Under the pieces are notes generated by a model. It saw only the letters and a list, made by a program, of their open reading frames with translations. It searched no databases and was not told where the DNA came from. From Aquilaria yunnanensis (taxonomy: Eukaryota; Streptophyta; Magnoliopsida; Malvales; Thymelaeaceae), in contig CM077600.1 of the NCBI GenBank assembly GCA_039654915.1, positions 43,942,492 to 44,006,491 on the forward strand: a stretch of 64,000 bases of DNA. The letters run 5' to 3'. Position 1 is the stretch's first letter. Each line of letters begins with the position of its first letter. Position numbers and translations under genes: made by a program. Below are positions 1 to 12,684 of the stretch, one piece after another.

Positions 1-274
1 CTCAACTTTTTTTTTTCCTCCATAAAAGAAAAAGATCAGAATTCAGGCTTCTCCAAAAAAGAAAAAGATCAGAATTCAATTAAGACGAAACAAAATGAAA
101 ATATTCAGCGATGAAGTTTTTTGTTTTTCCAAAAGTGAAATTCTTACGGGTAAAGAAAAAGCAGATAGAGAAAGAAACAAGAAACAAGAAATGCAATGGA
201 AATGGAATGGAGCCAAATTGTGATGGAATTCATCTCGATCTTAATCTTACGCTGGGTGAATGGATCGGCGTCGG

Positions 275-432
275 TATATATACGATTTATGGAGGCGTTA
301 AAACTAGCAATCGCATTCGTATCACTTCTCTTCCCGTCACCATTCTCTCCTGATCAGACTACAAATCCTCCAATTCTCTCTCCCTCCCTCTCTCCCTCCC
401 TCCCTCCCTCCCTCCCTCTCTCTCTCTCTAAC
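275..432 (+). promoter_or_regulatory. Candidate TATA box and CT-rich leader of the YPEL pseudogene
   Basis: A TATATATA box lies at 275-282. It is followed by a pyrimidine-rich stretch that ends in a (CCCT)n/(CT)n microsatellite at about 375-430. The ATG of the YPEL pseudogene is at 602. A TATA box with a CT-rich leader is common in plant promoters, so this could be the relict promoter and 5' UTR. No transcript evidence is available. Confidence 0.4.
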
Positions 433-2407
433 AATTCGACGGTACAGTTACCTTAGGCACTGCCGGGCGCGGTGGAGTTCTTGGCTCTGCTGCCAATAAG
501 ATCATTAATTTCCAGTTACTTGCAACCGTACGTTTGCTCGTCTGCTGCTGGGGTTCGCTTGCTCGATCGTTGAGGAAGAAGTCAAGAATTGATCAGAAGA
601 AATGGGGAGACCGTTCTTGATCAATCTGGAAGGGAACGTGTTCAGTCGCAAGCATTGCTGTACCCATCTTGCCACCGCCGACTGCATTATCACGGTACGT
701 TCGTGCGTAATTAAGCATTCTTGATCGATCTTAATCCTTCTTCTTTCTCAATCTACCTCCCCCTGCTAATATTGCATTTGAATATTTTTAGCTCTTAATT
801 GTTTACACTCGCTCAGGCAATAATCTTCGTGCATATTCTTTAGTATGGATTAATGGATCAATTCGTGCCAGTTGATTAGAATCTATAAATAGATATAAAA
901 GCAGGTAAATTGGCCATATAGTCATTTCACATAATTTTAAAACTTGAAATTAATTCTCAAAATGGCATCTGGACATTCAAATTAATGACAAAGTGACATC
1001 TCGCAACTTCCCAAACTACCCTCCTAAGAATACACGAGCCAGACAGTAATTCGCTCCTTATTTGTCTTTGTTCTTTTCAAATTTAAATTCATATTTCCAC
1101 ACCATTTACAAATATAACACGTGTCTATTTGCTATTCAAGGTAAATATACTTATTTTTTTCCACATACTCCCACGTCCCCTAATTTGTTTTTTGATTTTT
1201 TTTTACATGTATGCTAATCTGCTTTCAAACCATGCTCCCCTTTTCACAATTAGGTTTTTGCAGTTTCTGTAGGCAGTTATAGGTTTATGTGTCAACCCAC
1301 GTCCTATACCACTTAGGAATCCATCGCCTCTATCTACTAAGTGGTTTAACCACCATTGAATGTCAATTACAGTAACCAGTATAAATTCCCCAGGCATTAA
1401 CATATTTTCCATTCCACAAAATTTCAATACATCTGATCCTCTACAAGCAGATCTGAAGTAGCATCCTTTCTGGTTTTATATCACTCACCGTGCCCAACCA
1501 CCTCAAAACTTGGTTCTACACCACTTACTTGCAACAATAACAGGGTGTACAATTTTAGTTTCAATTATTATTTTTGTTAAAACAACAAGTACTAAACTCA
1601 ATTTTGCAATTGACATAGAAATACCGATTTGGAATTGACTGACAAGTGCAGCAAAAGGAGCACCAAATCTAAAATCTAAAACTAGGTATGAATGTTCTTT
1701 TTTTCCTAACCAACCTTTCCAGTACAATTAGATATCTCAGTATCCCAATTTCGAAATGATACAGGCAATTTGCAAGTCACATAGCCGACTGTAACAGGAA
1801 GGACAAGGAAATTGCAAATCAGGGATACCCAGCAAAAATAGGTTATTAAACTCAGCACAAGTTCTATTGCAAAATGCAGTATCCTTTCCCCCACCACCAC
1901 ATAGCAATAGTTTGAGCAGTTGCACCCCAGAATGGCAAGTATTACTTATTGTAAGTTTGAAAGTAACTGTGTGCATATGTGAAATACATGTTTCTGTTTG
2001 CTGTAGTTTAGATTCACACATACCTCTTCTAACTTTTTTATTCTAAATTGTATATTCCAATTACAATATCAAATGTTGAGAAAATCAACACAGTTTGCAT
2101 TTTTAGTGGCATAGTACAATTCCAGTTTTAAGAACATCATAAAACTAAAACATGGTTCCCTTTTTCTGGTGAATACTACAATTGAACCACATTGCATTTT
2201 TCTAACCCTCTTAAGAACAAAAAAAAGTTACTCACTACTACTTTTACTTTTTACCATTTTAAAAAATAGATGTATTTATTGTGTTACAACATTATCAATT
2301 AGAAGAATAAGTTTTACTTTTCAGGTAGATCACAGTATACATAAAATATGTCAACTATGCATGAGTACTAACAACTTAGGCTAAAAAATGTTCTCAGATA
2401 TAGTAGT

Positions 2408-2922
2408 AGGACATATAAAGGTGCAATGATATTTAGTTAAATGCAAAATATTGCATTAAGAATGAAAAACATAACATAGGCTACTTTATTAAGAGATGCA
2501 CTGTGCTTAGGGTATTGTACTATGTATTGACAAGCAAAAGCAAGCCAAATAAGTTACTAGCAATTTGTAGTACAATAAAAAAAGTACCTCATCCTCAGTT
2601 CAACCCAAAGTAGATATTTCTTTAGTCCTGTCCTCTAGAATCCTAGCCATTAGCTCTCATATTTCTCCCAAAAAAAATTAAAATAACAGGAAACAAGTTA
2701 CTAACTGATTTATGTCATAACAGAGTGTAAAAGGGAAGGATAGAAAATAGTAGCCTCTAGTAATGCTCGTTGACATGCAACCATCAGTTGTCACCATGAG
2801 CATGAACGTGGAACCTATACATTCAAGGTTCAATGACAGAAATGTTTCCAGTCACAGTGGGAGGACCTATAAAGGTGCAAAGATGATTAGTTAAATGGAA
2901 ATGATTTATTTAAGAATGAAAA
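2408..2922 (+). repeat. Pair of ~60-bp dispersed direct repeats in YPEL intron 1
   Basis: The copies at 2408-2470 and 2862-2922 share the blocks TATAAAGGTGCAA, TTAGTTAAATG and AAGAATGAAAA in the same order, about 454 bp apart. This suggests an internal duplication in an old insertion. No terminal structure was recognised. Confidence 0.5.
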
Positions 2923-4820
2923 GGAATATGTATTTGGTAATAATCAAGTAAAGACCTATTGTTAGTTTAGACTAGACTACAATTTTGCTGATATAAACAA
3001 AATCCAATTACAAATCTATTACTTATTGGTGTATTATAGGTTTGCCTCATGCAGGATCATCAACTAGAAAATTCATAATGTACAATACCAATAGTTGGAG
3101 TGCACTAAAAGCCAAGTAAGTTAATGAGGGACACATATATAAATGGGTTACAAATATGTTCCATATGGGAAAAAAAATAATACTATTACTTATGACAAGT
3201 TGATAAAGCTATGTGGTATCACTTTCTAAATTTTCTTTGTGAGTGCAAAAAGACAAGTTCGTCAAGCTATATGTTGCAAATGTTTTTCAAAGTAAGAGCC
3301 TTACATGCATCATGCAATATCACTTAGATAGAGCCAGAAAAATACCTATTGGTCACAAATGGGCAAAGGTCTACAACTTCGTATTCGATGACTTGTGCCT
3401 TCTAAATGTAAACAGTTAGCTATCTATTGATTCTCATGCTTACAATTCCTCTTCCCTTCTCACAAACAAAACACATAAACGATAGAGTTAGGGATCCACG
3501 CCAGTAGCAAAAACTTCAACAAATTGGCAATGATGACATAAATAACAGCAAATTAAGAATGGCAGAAAAAGGTACTTTTATCGGAGCTTCCCCTCCGTAG
3601 GCAAAGGCGATTGTCAGCTACGTGTCACTATAATGGCGGGGAGCCTGTCCGCAATAGCGTTGTTCAAATCCTTTCCATTCACGTAACAAAACATCCAAAT
3701 GAACCAATTAGGAACCAAACCACAAACCCAAAAATAGGAAAAATTTTCAAAATTTTCAAACTTCGATTAAGGCGAAATGTTGGGATTTTGCAGACATACC
3801 TTCAGAATACCTTAAAGGGGAGAACGAGAGGATCAAGCTAATATAAGAAAAATCAAGTTTTTGAGCAAAAAAGTTGACGGTGGCCTTTCATCAATGAATG
3901 GAAATATTTCGCAGCCAGGCACATGGGCCACAAAAACTTAAAAAAAACACAGAGGAAAAAAACCAAACTTGATGTGTGAGCATAGATCCAGAAAAATCAT
4001 TTAGCTATTTTGAATAAACCCAATCATTTGGGAAAAAACAATTTAGATTAATGTTGGATGGGTGACAGAGCGGCGGCTTTGGTTGGTGCGGACAAGAGAT
4101 GTCCTTACATTTGAATAACGGCAAGAAAGTGAGAAAGAGGGTGAGATTGGGCTATGGTTTGGACAAAGATGATTATTTATATGTCTCCTAAAGAATCAAA
4201 TCACTCCTTGGTCCTTTGTCTATTATGAGCATGCCATTTTAGCCTACAAACTCTGTGTTTTGTCATTCTTAGTTTTCTATCCTTTCACTCCACTACGTTG
4301 AGCATTGCGCACGATTTGTCTCATTTTATTTTATTTAAACCATTCCTCTTCTTGGCCTTCCTTAGCAACACTTTGGGCCGGTTGCCCTCCTTTCTTTCTT
4401 GGACTTCGAGCATTTGTTTAATATTTTTTTTGAACCATTCATATACTAGGCTATACATTTTAAACCTTATGGCCAATATGCATATTCATTTAGGTTGTGG
4501 CTAATTTTTTTGTGACATAGTCCACATTTAAATTAATTTGGACCAAGGTTAAATTTTTTGGGGTTATGCTATTATGGACCAATGTTTTTTCTATTCATTC
4601 TCATTTCATTAATAACTACCTTAAAATAGAATTAAATAAAAATAAATGAAATTTTTATAAACATTTATCGAAAATACTTTTTGACTTCCTCTACAAAGTT
4701 TCTATACAAACTTAAGAAAATAATTGAAAAAAATACATTTATTTTAGACAAATTATTTTGAAATTACTTTTTATTTTTCTTAGATTGCATAATTGATGAA
4801 TAGAACATATAAATTTTTTT

Positions 4821-4952
4821 CACTTTTTCTTATTCCTATTTTGCACTTTTTAACCATTCATATTGTTTTATTTTATAATTCTTTTTCACTTTTTCTTATT
4901 CCTATTTTGCACTTTTTTAACCGTTCATATTGTTTTATTTTAAAATTCTTTC
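4821..4952 (+). repeat. 66-bp tandem duplication, T-rich
   Basis: The block starting CACTTTTTCTTATTCC at 4821 recurs at 4887 with only a few changes, giving two adjacent copies. The sequence is AT-rich and non-coding. Confidence 0.65.
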
Positions 4953-7081
4953 AGAATTATTTTTTATTTTTTTTAAATTGTGCAATTAAGGAATAAAAAT
5001 ATGAAAATTTATTCCTTTTTTGCTTTTTTAACCTAATCACTTTGATTTTACTTTATAGGATAGTGACATTGATTTCAATTATAAAATTATATATTTTTCA
5101 TTATGCAAACATAAAATTTTGTCATGGACTCATTCTCTGTTCAGATTATTTGTATCATTCTCTCAAAACCTCTACATCTCCAACCCGAAGAATCTGGAAA
5201 TCTTGCTACCATCCATTGAAGTTTTGCTTCGGCCATTACTTGCCTGATGATCTTTACATTGCTAGATGTTTCATGACCAATTTGGAGATGATATTTAAAT
5301 TGAGCTTCTTATAGATTCAATAATTTGATAGATTCTGGTCATTCCATCACTATCTTTATCCATGGCATTATCCAGTATTTTAAGTATGGATTATTTATAG
5401 AGGGATTGCACTTCAATCATATTTCTTCCACTTATGGGATCCGCAAAATATCTTTAGGTTATTCTTTTGGGTATGCTTGGCACTGTGTTTATGAACCAAA
5501 GCATGTTATACATTTTAACACTCAAAGAAGAAGAGCACAAATGTAGGAGAAAAATTATTCAATACCTTTGCACCAAAGTTGATGCTAGCATTGGAACAGT
5601 TATTGGGAGGTGGCATAATGAACCTTGTATGACTCACGAACTTTCTCACATGGAGTAATATTCAACAATTTACATTTTCACTTTTAGAATTTTTTATTTA
5701 GATCCTATAAATAAAAGACACATGTATATATAAACTACTGTCCCATCAGTTAGACGGGTTATGAAACTAGTTAATATGATTGCACTTTGGTTATGGGGAT
5801 ATTGGAGGAGAAAGATTTTGTAGCTTGTCATACGTACGACATCATATGTGAGTTGGTTTGATTTACGTATATAGTAGGAATGTTGGTGGTAGAGTTATCT
5901 TACGTTTAAGTTATAATTTCATTGATATGGGCTGCTGGTTAGGGGCGGTCATGGATATATAACTTAATTGTCTTCCATTTATCCAGTTACAAGCATGTCC
6001 TTATTAGTTTAATTAACTGGACAATTTCTCCTGCTTGATATGTAGTATATAATTTAACCGTGAATGTTTCAGCCTTTTCTCGGGAGACATGGTGAGGCTT
6101 ATCTCTTTAATAAAGTGTGAGTACTTGATTGGCCTTAATTTCAATAATTTGTAACTAATTGCATCTTATCAATGTATATGTATAGCTAGCTAGGTCACTT
6201 TAGAATATGCATGTGGTTTATATTGCTGCTAGCCTTAGTTTTTTTGACTTCAATATATATGTGATGAGACTTGAGAGATTATTCATGAAGAAGGAAGAAT
6301 GGAAAGGATGATTTTTTTCAAATTAATTAAGAAGCTAGCTAGGTTACACTTATATTTGGAAGATGGTAAGAAAGAATTAAGTTGAGGAGCTAGCTAGGTA
6401 AAGGAGGGGGCCGGAGTAGTGTGGTGGGGGTAGGAAGTCTTCAAGATTTTAGCCATGATCTTATTAATTAACTACTATGTAAGACTACTTATAATGCACA
6501 TTTATTTACATGCATATAATATAGAGCGAACATAATGGTGGGAAAGAAGAAAGAACTGAGGATGTTGACTGGATTGCACATTGTAGGCGACATTTTTTGT
6601 GTTTGTTACGGCTCCATTGTTGGTTGGAAATATGTGACTTACAAAGCTTAATTATGTTTCACTACTACACCTAGCTAGCCCACCTTCCTTTTTTTACCCT
6701 CTCCATGTTCCCCAAGCCCGTCGCCCTAGCTAGCATTTGTTGGAAGGAAAGAAGAAAAAATAAAAAAAGATGATTTCCCCTCACTTATAACACCCAATTG
6801 ATCTTTGTGATTAATTATAGAAGGCTGCTCATGTGGAGAATTAGGAGTTCATAGTAGGGAAATTCACTCTTGAAATGTGAGATGATCAATCTATCTAATT
6901 AATTCTAGCTAGCTAGATAGTATGTTTGTGTTACATATATATATATTGTTTGTGCAGGTTCAAGGTGCTGGGTCTTGGAGCTGAAGGTAGTAGCCAAGTG
7001 GTTAATCATGATCATTCACAAGTTGGTGTTGGCGTTGATGCCGGTTCAACTGCAGCTAATGATGACGTTGTTGATGCTTAA

Positions 7082-8527
7082 TTTTTCTTCTTTTCTTTTC
7101 TTCCTAATTCAACTACACATTCCCTACTCTTGCTGATACATGTTATCCTTCGACTAGCAAGATGTATATCATAACAGCTGTTTCTTGCAAAATAATAGCT
7201 CCAAATAGAAGCATATTTGAACCTCATACCTTAGGCCACCATTTTGAAAGTGGCTGTGTATGAATGCCACCCTACAGGTTTTGATTCATTTTCCAATTCA
7301 TCGTTATGCCTCTTGGCCGTCAATTGATTTCCCTGGTTGATCCAATTTTTTTTTCGATTAATAGGGAATCTAACAGGCATTCGATTGACAACCTTCCATA
7401 TCAAGCAAGGAAAACATTTGAGGAATAAAATCATCTTTAGATTAAGCATTAATCGAGATACCAAATCCCTAGAAGTTAACTGTGAGAGGAGGACCCAGAG
7501 AGATCGAAGGAGGGCATTGTTGCTGAAAATTGTTTAGAAGCAAAATAGATTCAAAACAACACTGTGAATCGAAGAAGGTGATGGTGCAAAAAGAAGTTCA
7601 ACTTTAAGGATGACAGGAAAAGATGTGGGTGAATCAGACTAGACGATAATTGTCGATGGTAAACAGTGGGCATAAAGCTAGAAACGGACAACAGCTAAAG
7701 ATGCCGATGATTGGATTTTAAAATCCAGTAGATTTCTGGGACTCGCCAAGAGAACACCTCCCTTGGCCATCGAATAGCCGCGCGTCACCATGCTCGTTGC
7801 TAAAGAAGCCGGTGATTGGAGTTTGATATCCCTGGAATTCGAGAAGGATATATGGAAAGAAAAAAAAATTACAAAAGAGGGTTCGGAGAGAATGATCTTG
7901 GTAATGAAAGATGGAACTCCTCTACTAGCAAGCATGTAGGCTAAAGAAAAGTGTAATGCATATAAATATACGGCTGATCCATATCTACTTTTATCTTATG
8001 GTTTTTATCTTATGAATTATTATTAGTGTTCTCGTGTGAGAGCTTAGCATAGAGCATGAAGAAACACCCAGTTCAAAATAAAATCAACCGGTTCTGTTAT
8101 TGGGTATACCTTTGTGTTAGATTTACTCCAAGAAAATATTTAATTTTGATGATGGCAAGTGTATTGTTTTTGTGGGCTTAATCTTATTTTATTGGGCCAA
8201 AATAGATTTGTTAAAGTTGTGCTTAATTTTCAAGTATTTTGAATGTTATTTCAAAAAATATGTTTTAAGTTTATTGAGAAAACTTGATTTTGAAGAAAAG
8301 TTAATAGGGTTGTATTAGAATTCATGAGAACTCAAGTATCATCTAAATAACTTATTTATTGAAAAAAAATAGTAGACCATCATATCTTGCATAGGGCACA
8401 CTATATCTATATGTCTCATATTGGAAATTTTTTCTAAGACAACAAAACCACAAGGGTTCGCAAGCTTTTGATCTTATAACAATCAGCCTATTAAAATTTT
8501 TTAGTTCACACCTGCACACAAACTTTT
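7082..8527. other. Intergenic, nothing recognised
   Basis: AT-rich sequence downstream of the YPEL pseudogene. Two related segments near 7700 and 7805, each with a GATTGGA(G/T)TTT core, hint at an old duplication. Short open frames on both strands match no family I know. Confidence 0.4.
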
Positions 8528-8966
8528 GGGAAAACTAAATAACCGCTATGATTTGGCTTAACCTACATTTTACCCCTCCTATTTCAAAAATCTACATGTT
8601 ACCTTCTACTTACCTTACACTGCTCGACAACAACTTCTTATATGTTAATTTAAACTATCTGATAACTATGTTTCAATAATTTTGATATTTTTTATAATTA
8701 ATTGGCATTTAAAAAATATTGATTTGCATTTACAAAAAGGAAAATGCATTTGCAAAGAACAAAATTTGATAATTTAAAATTTCTATTACTTGTACAAAAA
8801 TATTGAAGAAATTAAAATTACTGAAATATGACTACTATACGATTTAAATTAGATTTTCAAAAATTGTTGTTAAATAATGTAAACGAAGTAGGGTAAAGTG
8901 TAGATTTTTAAAAATAATGAGAAAAATATATATTAGACCAAACTACAAGGGGTTATTCTAATTGGC
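8528..8966. mobile_element. Small non-autonomous TIR element, possibly Mutator-like
   Basis: The first ~85 bp and the reverse complement of the last ~85 bp match imperfectly. Both carry AAATAACC/GAATAACC near the end, then G(A/T)TTGG or TAGTTTGG, and then AAAAATCTACA(T/C) followed by TTACC(T/C)T. The element is about 440 bp, AT-rich and without a coding frame. Long imperfect inverted ends on a short element suggest a MULE-like family. I could not fix a target duplication. Confidence 0.55.
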
Positions 8967-10012
8967 ACTAAGCTTTCTAACTTGTGACAAAGTGGATACA
9001 AAAGTAATAAATTGAATATTTAAAACATTAAAAAAAGTGGCACAATCAAGCATGATTTTGAAAGTTTAGTGGACAATATGACAATGAAAATATGTTTGAT
9101 GAGTATATGGTAAAAACATGACAACTTGATGGCCATTTCAAGTTTAATCTTCTTATCAGCTAATGCATATGTGCCTGCAAGTTTAGACATGTTTTAGTTC
9201 ATAACATTGGTAGTTCTGTAATGTGGTCCTAGACTTTTCTAATGAACATTCCATCCTCAACCACTTTTTGACCAAGGGGAAGTACATTATAAGTCTTAAA
9301 GCTTTTTATATTTTGCCAAATTAGTCCTAAACTTCTTGATTTGCCAAATAAGTCTCAAAACTTATAACCGTTAATTCTATTAGTCCTAAAAGTTCCATAT
9401 TTTGCCAAATCAGTCCTAAAACTTTTGTTTCTAACAAAAAATGCTCATGTGGCATTTAATGTGGTGTTATTGTTACAAAATTATGGGATTGGGTCATCAA
9501 AGCATATATGTAACTCTTGGAATAAGTGTGGGTCACTATCTTTAGTGACTAAAGTAAAAATTTTCAAACGTTAGTGACTTTTGAAAAGTTTATCTAAGTT
9601 TAGGGGTCATTTTGTTTTAAAATCTGGAAAACCGTCCAACTCTTTGTTTTTTACACTTTGTCGCTGAACTCCTAAAAACTTCCAATTAGGCTATATCTTC
9701 CAAGCTCCACCACCCAACTGGCCGAAATGTCACCGGACCACCACTATCCAGTAGCTTGGAATTGACGTCGCCAAATCAAAAGAATAGCACCACCATTGGC
9801 CTCTTCTCCGGGCCCTCATCCCAATGGTACTCACCGATTTTGCTATTTCTCCCATTTTCATGTTCTTTTTCCATTGGTTTTCTTTCTCACTCTACTTTCT
9901 CTTTCTAGAATAGTTGCCCAAATGGAAAAATAAACCCTCGATCCAGCTTCAATGGCTTCACATGAGAATGATGGTGGCCCAAATTGTTCCACTCGCTACC
10001 TCAACATCCGGA
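8967..10012. other. Intergenic with fragments of MULE-type inverted ends
   Basis: Around 9280-9430 the phrase TTTTGCCAAAT(T/C)AGTCCTAAA occurs repeatedly. It is typical of long inverted ends of plant Mutator-like elements, but no complete partner end was found. From 9700 to 10010 the base composition is closer to genic, with no recognisable protein. Confidence 0.4.
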
Positions 10013-11099
10013 CATTGGCGTCTTCACAATAGGGGCAATTGCCCCCATTGAACTCTTAGAAACCTTAGGTTATATATGTTTAAAATTGGTAAACATAAAT
10101 TTTTAGTTATGATTTGCCCTATCAAATTTTTTGGACTTATTGGAAACATATGATACTCACACAAAAAACTACTAAATTTGAGCCCTTAGCATATCATTTA
10201 GTCCTTTTATAATTAACTACTACATAGGAAATTGAGGACATCACTTATAATTCGACTACAAATATCATATTGCTACCGAACGAATTCACTGCTTCACACA
10301 AATTCATTTTCTTTGTGTCTTCTTACCCTTCCTATCATTTTAATAGTTCTTTAGTTTTTTTAAGATATTAGTTGTATTATTTGTTATTTATTTTTATATG
10401 CTATAATTTTATTTTTATCTGTTAATGAATCTTTTAAATGTTACTTCATCAATTCACTCATATGTTTTCTTAACTCAAAATTGTATTATAAGATATAGTT
10501 ACAAGAAAATCATATTGTAAGTCTACCATATATCCCACTTCATCCTACCTAACCTAATCTGTTTAACTACATATAGAAGAATCCTCTTTTACTTAATATA
10601 TGTAAACCCTAATATTCTACATTGCCTTCATAATTATCAAATTGCAAGTCATGTAATTGCTTTTCTTTTTAGTTTATAAATATATAGTTCTCTATTTCTT
10701 TTACTTCTTAACATATAAAAAGAATATCAATTAATTGCTTCAATCTCATATCGCAATATGTTAACAATTGGTATATATCTTATAATATACAACATTTTAG
10801 AACATATACCAAATGCAAAAGGATCAATTCCAATAATATTGAAAAAAACTTAAAAAGAACAAACGAGTCTGTTGATTCTGAGTCAATACATTTTCACACA
10901 AAAAAAATATCTATACTATCAAAGTAAAAATTATATAATTTGTATTTATGCATATAATTAGTGTGTTTATATGTCATTTAGATATGGGTTAAAGAAAAAA
11001 ACAACATCAACATCAATTGTGCTAACAATATGAAAAAATTTTAAATAAATGAAGCACGAAACTTGCCCCCACATGATATAATTCTTGGAGCCGCCACTG
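10013..11099. mobile_element. hAT-like non-autonomous element, ~1.09 kb
   Basis: The left end reads CATTGGCG and the right end CGCCACTG, which are near-complementary ends of the CAGTGGCG type known from plant hAT elements. Just inside them are GGGGCAATTGCCCCC (left) and TTGCCCCC (right). The interior is AT-rich and carries no transposase that I can recognise. The flanks show no clear 8-bp target duplication, so it is probably old or rearranged. Confidence 0.55.
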
Positions 11100-12684
11100 T
11101 ATTTTGATCCCCTCCAGTCACAGCTCTCTCTGTGACCACCAAGCTCTCTCTCTTTCTCTCTCTTGCTAAGTCACTTTTTCTTACCAAATTGACCAACTCT
11201 GGATGCCGGTACTGGTGTTGATGGCTGGCGTCAACTCTGGATCCCCTCTAGTCTCACTCTCGTTCCGCCTTCCCCGTTCTGTCCCGACAAACATAATTGT
11301 TTCGAGGAAAAAATATCCAAAAAACCCCCTGAGGTTTACTCGAACCTATAGTTTTCCCCCCTTTTTCAAATATCTACACTTCTCTCCCTCAACATTTAAC
11401 TTTGTTAATGGCTGTTATTAAAAAAAGGAGAAGATATTCAACTTTAACCTCCCCTCCCCCCGGGAAGATTTTGCGTTGCCGCTGCGGCAAGTAGAGAAAA
11501 CGACAAAAAAGGAAAAAGTAATGTTTGAATGCGTTTTACCAATTAACTGGTTTGTGCTAGTTGTAAATTAATGATGGTTTTAGTTGATAAAGGGAATAAA
11601 GAGTAAACAGATAAAATAATGTGTAATATTATATTTAAAAATTTATTAGTGGTAAATAATGTAGGTAGAAGTAAGAAAAATGGTATTAAATAGTTTGAGA
11701 GAAAGAAAGGTAATATGATGAGTTTGATTTAATATGAGACAAAAGTAAAAAAAAAAAACAGTTTTAAAAAATTTGAGGGAATGAGCATGTATTAACAAAA
11801 TAAGGAAAAGGTGGGTGGAATAAAAAAGGAATGAGAATTAATGTGAGAAATTTAAATTAATATGGAGAAGTGAATTAATATATGAGTAGTAGTTGTGTTT
11901 GTTAGTAAAAGGGGGTTAAGACAACCAATGAAGGTAGATAGGTGGTGGGGAGGAAGTTTGTAAGTAGAATTTAAGAAGCTTTAAGTGCATCTTCTTCCAT
12001 ATTTGTAACTTTACATAAGATTAATGTTGCAATGTGAAGAGACTGGGAGTGTAAATAGGTAAATCATAAAGGGAGAAGAGGTGAATTATAAAGAGTTTAT
12101 GAAGGATTAGCTAAGTAGTGATGTTTAATTTATTTGTGAATTTTTTTAAAGGATTTCCAAAAGGGTAGTAAACGATTTACACATAAAAATGCTTTTAAAT
12201 ACAAGTAATATCCTTTCTAATTAAAATGCATTTTTTTGGATTAAATCATTTTTGTTTTTAACTAAATCGTAGTTATTTGGGCTAATTCACTTTTGTTTTT
12301 AATAAGTCACTTTTTTGTGGATGAGTTGTTGGCTTTCTTACAAAAAAAGGGCGATGATGAGTTTGTGTTATGTTACTTATAAAGGCAATGAACAAGATAA
12401 AGAAGTGATATTGATATAGAAAAATTGATTAATTTATAAGAAAATCGATGAGACGGAAAAAAGATGATAACAAGTGGCTTTCACAATCTTTGGAAACCCA
12501 TTTAACCACTCCAATAGCGGCTTCACACTGCCATATCCACGATATACACTGAGCCTATTCTATACATGTCAAATTACATATGCATGTAATATGAAATCGA
12601 ACATACAAGGGGCAAGTTTAACAGCCAATGAACTTTTTTTAAAATATCAAAATTTAAACAATTGAACTGATATTGAACCTTTAT
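11100..12684. other. Intergenic, nothing recognised
   Basis: The stretch holds pyrimidine-rich sequence (11110-11170), a possible lone inverted-end fragment near 11315-11400 (CCCCTGAGGTTTACT type) and purine-rich sequence from 11600 to 12120. No gene or RNA was recognised. Confidence 0.4.

Larger units (their letters stand above)
695..6072 (+). other. Intron 1 of the YPEL pseudogene, 5.4 kb, no recognised gene
   Basis: This AT-rich stretch lies between the GTACGT donor at 695 and the AG acceptor at 6071-6072. It is unusually long for a plant intron and probably holds old insertions. It contains a dispersed direct repeat (2408-2470 and 2862-2922, both around AAAGGTGCAA and TTAGTTAAATG) and a 66-bp tandem duplication (4821-4952). 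A stretch at 5160-5650 has several short open frames in sequence of near-genic composition, but I could not match it to a family. Confidence 0.5.
602..7081 (+). pseudogene. Yippee-like (YPEL) zinc-binding protein pseudogene, five exons
   Basis: Five exons with consistent phase follow the plant YPEL protein: 602-694, 6073-6116, 6525-6633, 6821-6876 and 6958-7081. Recognisable pieces are MGRPFLINLEGNVF, GRHGEAYLFNKV, LTGLHIVGDIFC, GSIVGWKY and VGKFTLEMFKV. Splice donors (GTACGT, GTGAGT, GTGACT, GTGAGA) and AG acceptors are all present. Family knowledge: YPEL proteins are small zinc-binding proteins with two CxxC pairs. Here both pairs are damaged. The first reads SRKHC, with Arg for the first Cys. 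The second reads FCVCYGS, with Tyr for the second Cys. An in-frame TAG at 6842-6844 falls where Gln is usual, cutting the 141-codon frame at about 89 residues and removing the C-terminal part of the domain. The first intron is 5.4 kb. The C-terminal tail after the conserved part (from about 6985) is longer than I recall in relatives. I see decay rather than a splice variant, because the metal ligands are lost as well. Confidence 0.88.

Noticed and set aside
905..4290. One large transposon filling most of YPEL intron 1
   Set aside because: I compared both edges and found no convincing inverted ends or target duplication.
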